64,000 nucleotides of DNA from Alectoria sarmentosa (taxonomy: Eukaryota; Ascomycota; Lecanoromycetes; Lecanorales; Parmeliaceae): assembly GCA_009733775.1 (NCBI GenBank), contig WOGZ01000056.1, positions 80,650-144,649 of the forward strand, in the 5' to 3' direction. Positions 61,613 through 64,000 of the stretch are shown here, piece by piece (positions within the stretch are counted from its first letter, which is position 1; the number at the start of each line of letters is the position of its first letter). Below the pieces are notes generated by a model, which saw only the letters and a program-made list of their open reading frames with translations, did no database searches and had not been told where the DNA came from. Position numbers and translations under genes: made by a program.

Positions 61613-64000
61613 ACTTTAAGTTATTTATTTTTATAATATAAATTCTTTATTATAATATAACATTTATCTCGCAATCGTCGAATTTTTATAACATTTTTCT
61701 CTTTTTTAATAACACGTATGTTAACGTCTTTTAATTAATAAATCAAAATATGAGATTTCACTTTACTTTCATTTATTTTTTTATCGATTCATATATTCTT
61801 TTATTAAAACATTATTAAGTTTTCTCGATAGATTTAAACACTTTCGATTATATTTTTTAAATATATTACATTATTTTTTAAGAGACTTAACTGCATTATT
61901 AACGAAGTTTTTAAATAAATTAATAATCGCATAAATGAAATTCGCGTCGTTTTTAATAATATTCGTTAATAACACTTCGTTTTAAAAATCGTTTAATTTA
62001 ATAATAAGTCTTTTAATGCGTTAACGTAATGTTAAAAAAATCGTTAAATTATTAACTTACGTATTTGTTTAATAAATATTTTATCAAGTTTATAATTTAA
62101 TAAAAAGTTGATAAATAGTTAATTTATATAAGAAAATCGATAAATTAATCATTATTCAAAATATAACGTTTTTAATATATTATATTATCGATATTATTAT
62201 ATCGTTAATTATAATTTAAATAATCGTTTTATAATTAATTAATCGTATTTTTAATATTAAAATTAATATAAAATTATATTATATAAGTGTATTAAATAAA
62301 ACAATTAAGTGAAAAGAAAATATATATATATATAAAAACATTTATACAAAATTAAATGTCTTTATTAAAACATATTAAGTTTAATTAAATAATGTTAAAA
62401 AAATATAATATTAAAAAGAAGTTAGTTTTATTAAAAATATAAAATACTTTTATAATATTATTCTCTTCTCTTAAAAAGCGATATTTCAACGTTATAAAAA
62501 TCGAAGAAATATATTTATAATTTGTTTTATATCTTCGAAACATTTAATTAATAATTATTCTTAATCGAAAAAGGTTAATAATAGTTACGATAATAATATA
62601 TCGTAAAAAATTTGTTAATAACATCGTCGATGCTATAATATTTTATTATTTTAAATATTTAACAATAACGTGATTTAATAAAAAATCGACGTTAAAATCG
62701 TCGTCGAAATATTTAAATTTTTAATATTATTTGATATTCGATATTTTAAGTAAAAAAAATATCGCAAAAATTAAGCGATATAATTAAATGAAATCTCTCG
62801 AATCGAATCGAGTCGTAAACGTTAAATTTTATTTAAAATTCGTATATATTTCGATAATATCTTAAATAATCTTTTTTTATAAATTATTTTATATATAATA
62901 TCGAATAAAATTAATAACGACGACAACGAGATCTTAAAACGTCGTTAAAAGATTTCGAAAAATGTTTATAAGATAAATAACGAAGGCCGCGTGTTCATTT
63001 AATTCTTAAAATTAATATATCGTTATCGTCGACCTCGATCGATTTTGCCATTTTGAAAAATAATGTGATAACGCACGTATAATAATCGAAAATTATATAT
63101 AATCGCTATCGTTTATTATAATAACGACAATTATTTAAAAAAAAAAAAAAACGAAAAAAAAGAAAAAGTGAATAATGAGATCTTTTTATAAATAAATCGT
63201 TAATTTAATTAAATAATGCTTAATCTTTTTATCGTGACTTATTTGAATATCTTTTATAAAAGTTTTTTATTACGTTTTTTGCATTGTCGAATTCGCCTTT
63301 ATTAATGTTATATTAATTAAAATCTTTATTAACGTTTTTTCATTTAATTTTATAATTAAAACGATTTTATAATCTTTTAAAATTTAATATATCTTTAATT
63401 ATTTCTTTTTTCTTATCTTTAACGATAATAATTTAAAAAAAAAACTTTTTTAATTAAATAATAAATTGATAACAATGAGATTTAAGAGTTTAAAATGAAA
63501 AACGTTATAAATTTTTATAATCTTAAATAATTTCAATTTATAGAAAAAATCGATAATGAATATAATTTTAAATAAATCGAACATTTTGTCGTTTAATTTT
63601 TTAAATAATTTATTAATAACGATGTTTTTGTTATTAAAAAAGACGAAATCGTTTTTTTTAAACGTTATATCTTTTTTATAACGATTAATTTATTCGATTA
63701 TCGCAAATTGTGTTTTATTTAAATTATCGCGTATATAAACGAAAACGTTTTATATATAATTAATAATATTTTTTACTTTTATAACATTAAAACGTTTTCG
63801 AATAATAACGTAATTAATAATATCAAAATTAAAGTAAAAATCTTTATTTATATAAAAGAGCGACACATTAATAAAGGTTAAAACATTATTATTATTCGCA
63901 AATTCGATTATAAATATTTATTTAATTTAATCGTTTTATATATAATTATAATAAATACGCAAATAACGTTTTAAATTTTAATTGCTTCGTTTCGTTTATT

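Larger units (their letters stand above)
38000..64000. repeat. AT-rich island of RIP-decayed repeats
   Basis: About 26 kb of very A+T-rich DNA in which no frame longer than about 130 codons survives. Remaining C and G are strongly concentrated in CG dinucleotides. Recognisable contents are two gypsy elements (entries below), a 104-base tandem duplication and the copy B repeat. The intervals 39082-45590, 45791-49390, 51413-54082 and 61613-64000 hold nothing I can name, although parts (for example 42.0-43.1 kb, plus strand) still read like decayed coding sequence. Confidence 0.9.

Noticed and set aside
38000..64000. Mitochondrial DNA insertion or centromere core as explanation for the AT-rich block
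   Set aside because: No mitochondrial genes or tRNAs are recognisable, while gypsy domains with transition-type damage are. A centromere cannot be excluded but nothing specific supports it.
1..64000. tRNA, 5S rRNA and CRISPR arrays
   Set aside because: I looked for T-loop words and regularly spaced repeats and found none that fit; the tandem arrays seen have no spacers.

Overview
This window is fungal nuclear DNA from a filamentous ascomycete (Pezizomycotina; Dothideomycetes is plausible but not proven). Several things point there: 47-125 base introns with GT..AG ends and TNAC branch sites, a velvet regulator (VeA), Mga2/Spt23-type and TRAPP-II Trs130-type proteins, and a 26 kb AT-rich block of decayed retrotransposons carrying the transition signature of repeat-induced point mutation (RIP).

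Layout. Bases 1-37.7 kb are an ordinary gene-bearing isochore. In order it holds: the 5' end of the splicing factor SF3b subunit 2 gene (-), a PUF-family RNA-binding protein (-), RNA polymerase III second-largest subunit (+), a small ankyrin protein (-), a gene-poor stretch at 11.5-16.8 kb with unassigned reading frames, one candidate small secreted protein and a tiny AT-rich relic, the TRAPP-II subunit Trs130/TRAPPC10 (+), a delta-12-type fatty acid desaturase (+), the velvet regulator veA (-), and a membrane-anchored Mga2/Spt23-like transcription factor (-). I rebuilt the exon structures by hand from reading frame, splice sites and family conservation. All intron phases close.

At about 37.7-38.0 kb the composition changes abruptly. 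From there to 64 kb the DNA is very A+T rich by eye, without intact genes. Inside it I recognise two ruined Ty3/gypsy elements. The first (+) spans about 54.08-61.61 kb. It has two LTR-like direct repeats, a retropepsin relic, an in-frame 4 x 66 base minisatellite, reverse transcriptase, RNase H, integrase and a C-terminal chromodomain, so it is a chromovirus. The second (-) shows retropepsin, linker and reverse transcriptase relics at 49.9-51.4 kb. A separate 0.29 kb direct repeat at the island edge exists as one nearly unmutated and one fully mutated copy. This shows directly that the decay is C-to-T/G-to-A and that most CpG sites were spared.

How the genes relate. Most are housekeeping (splicing, Pol III transcription, Golgi trafficking, post-transcriptional control). 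The 23-37 kb part is thematically coherent: the enzyme that makes linoleate, a developmental/secondary-metabolism regulator linked to lipid signals in other fungi, and a membrane-lipid-sensing transcription factor lie next to one another. The most unusual single feature is a 51-base, stop-free, in-frame intron that cuts the predicted transmembrane anchor of the Mga2-like factor.
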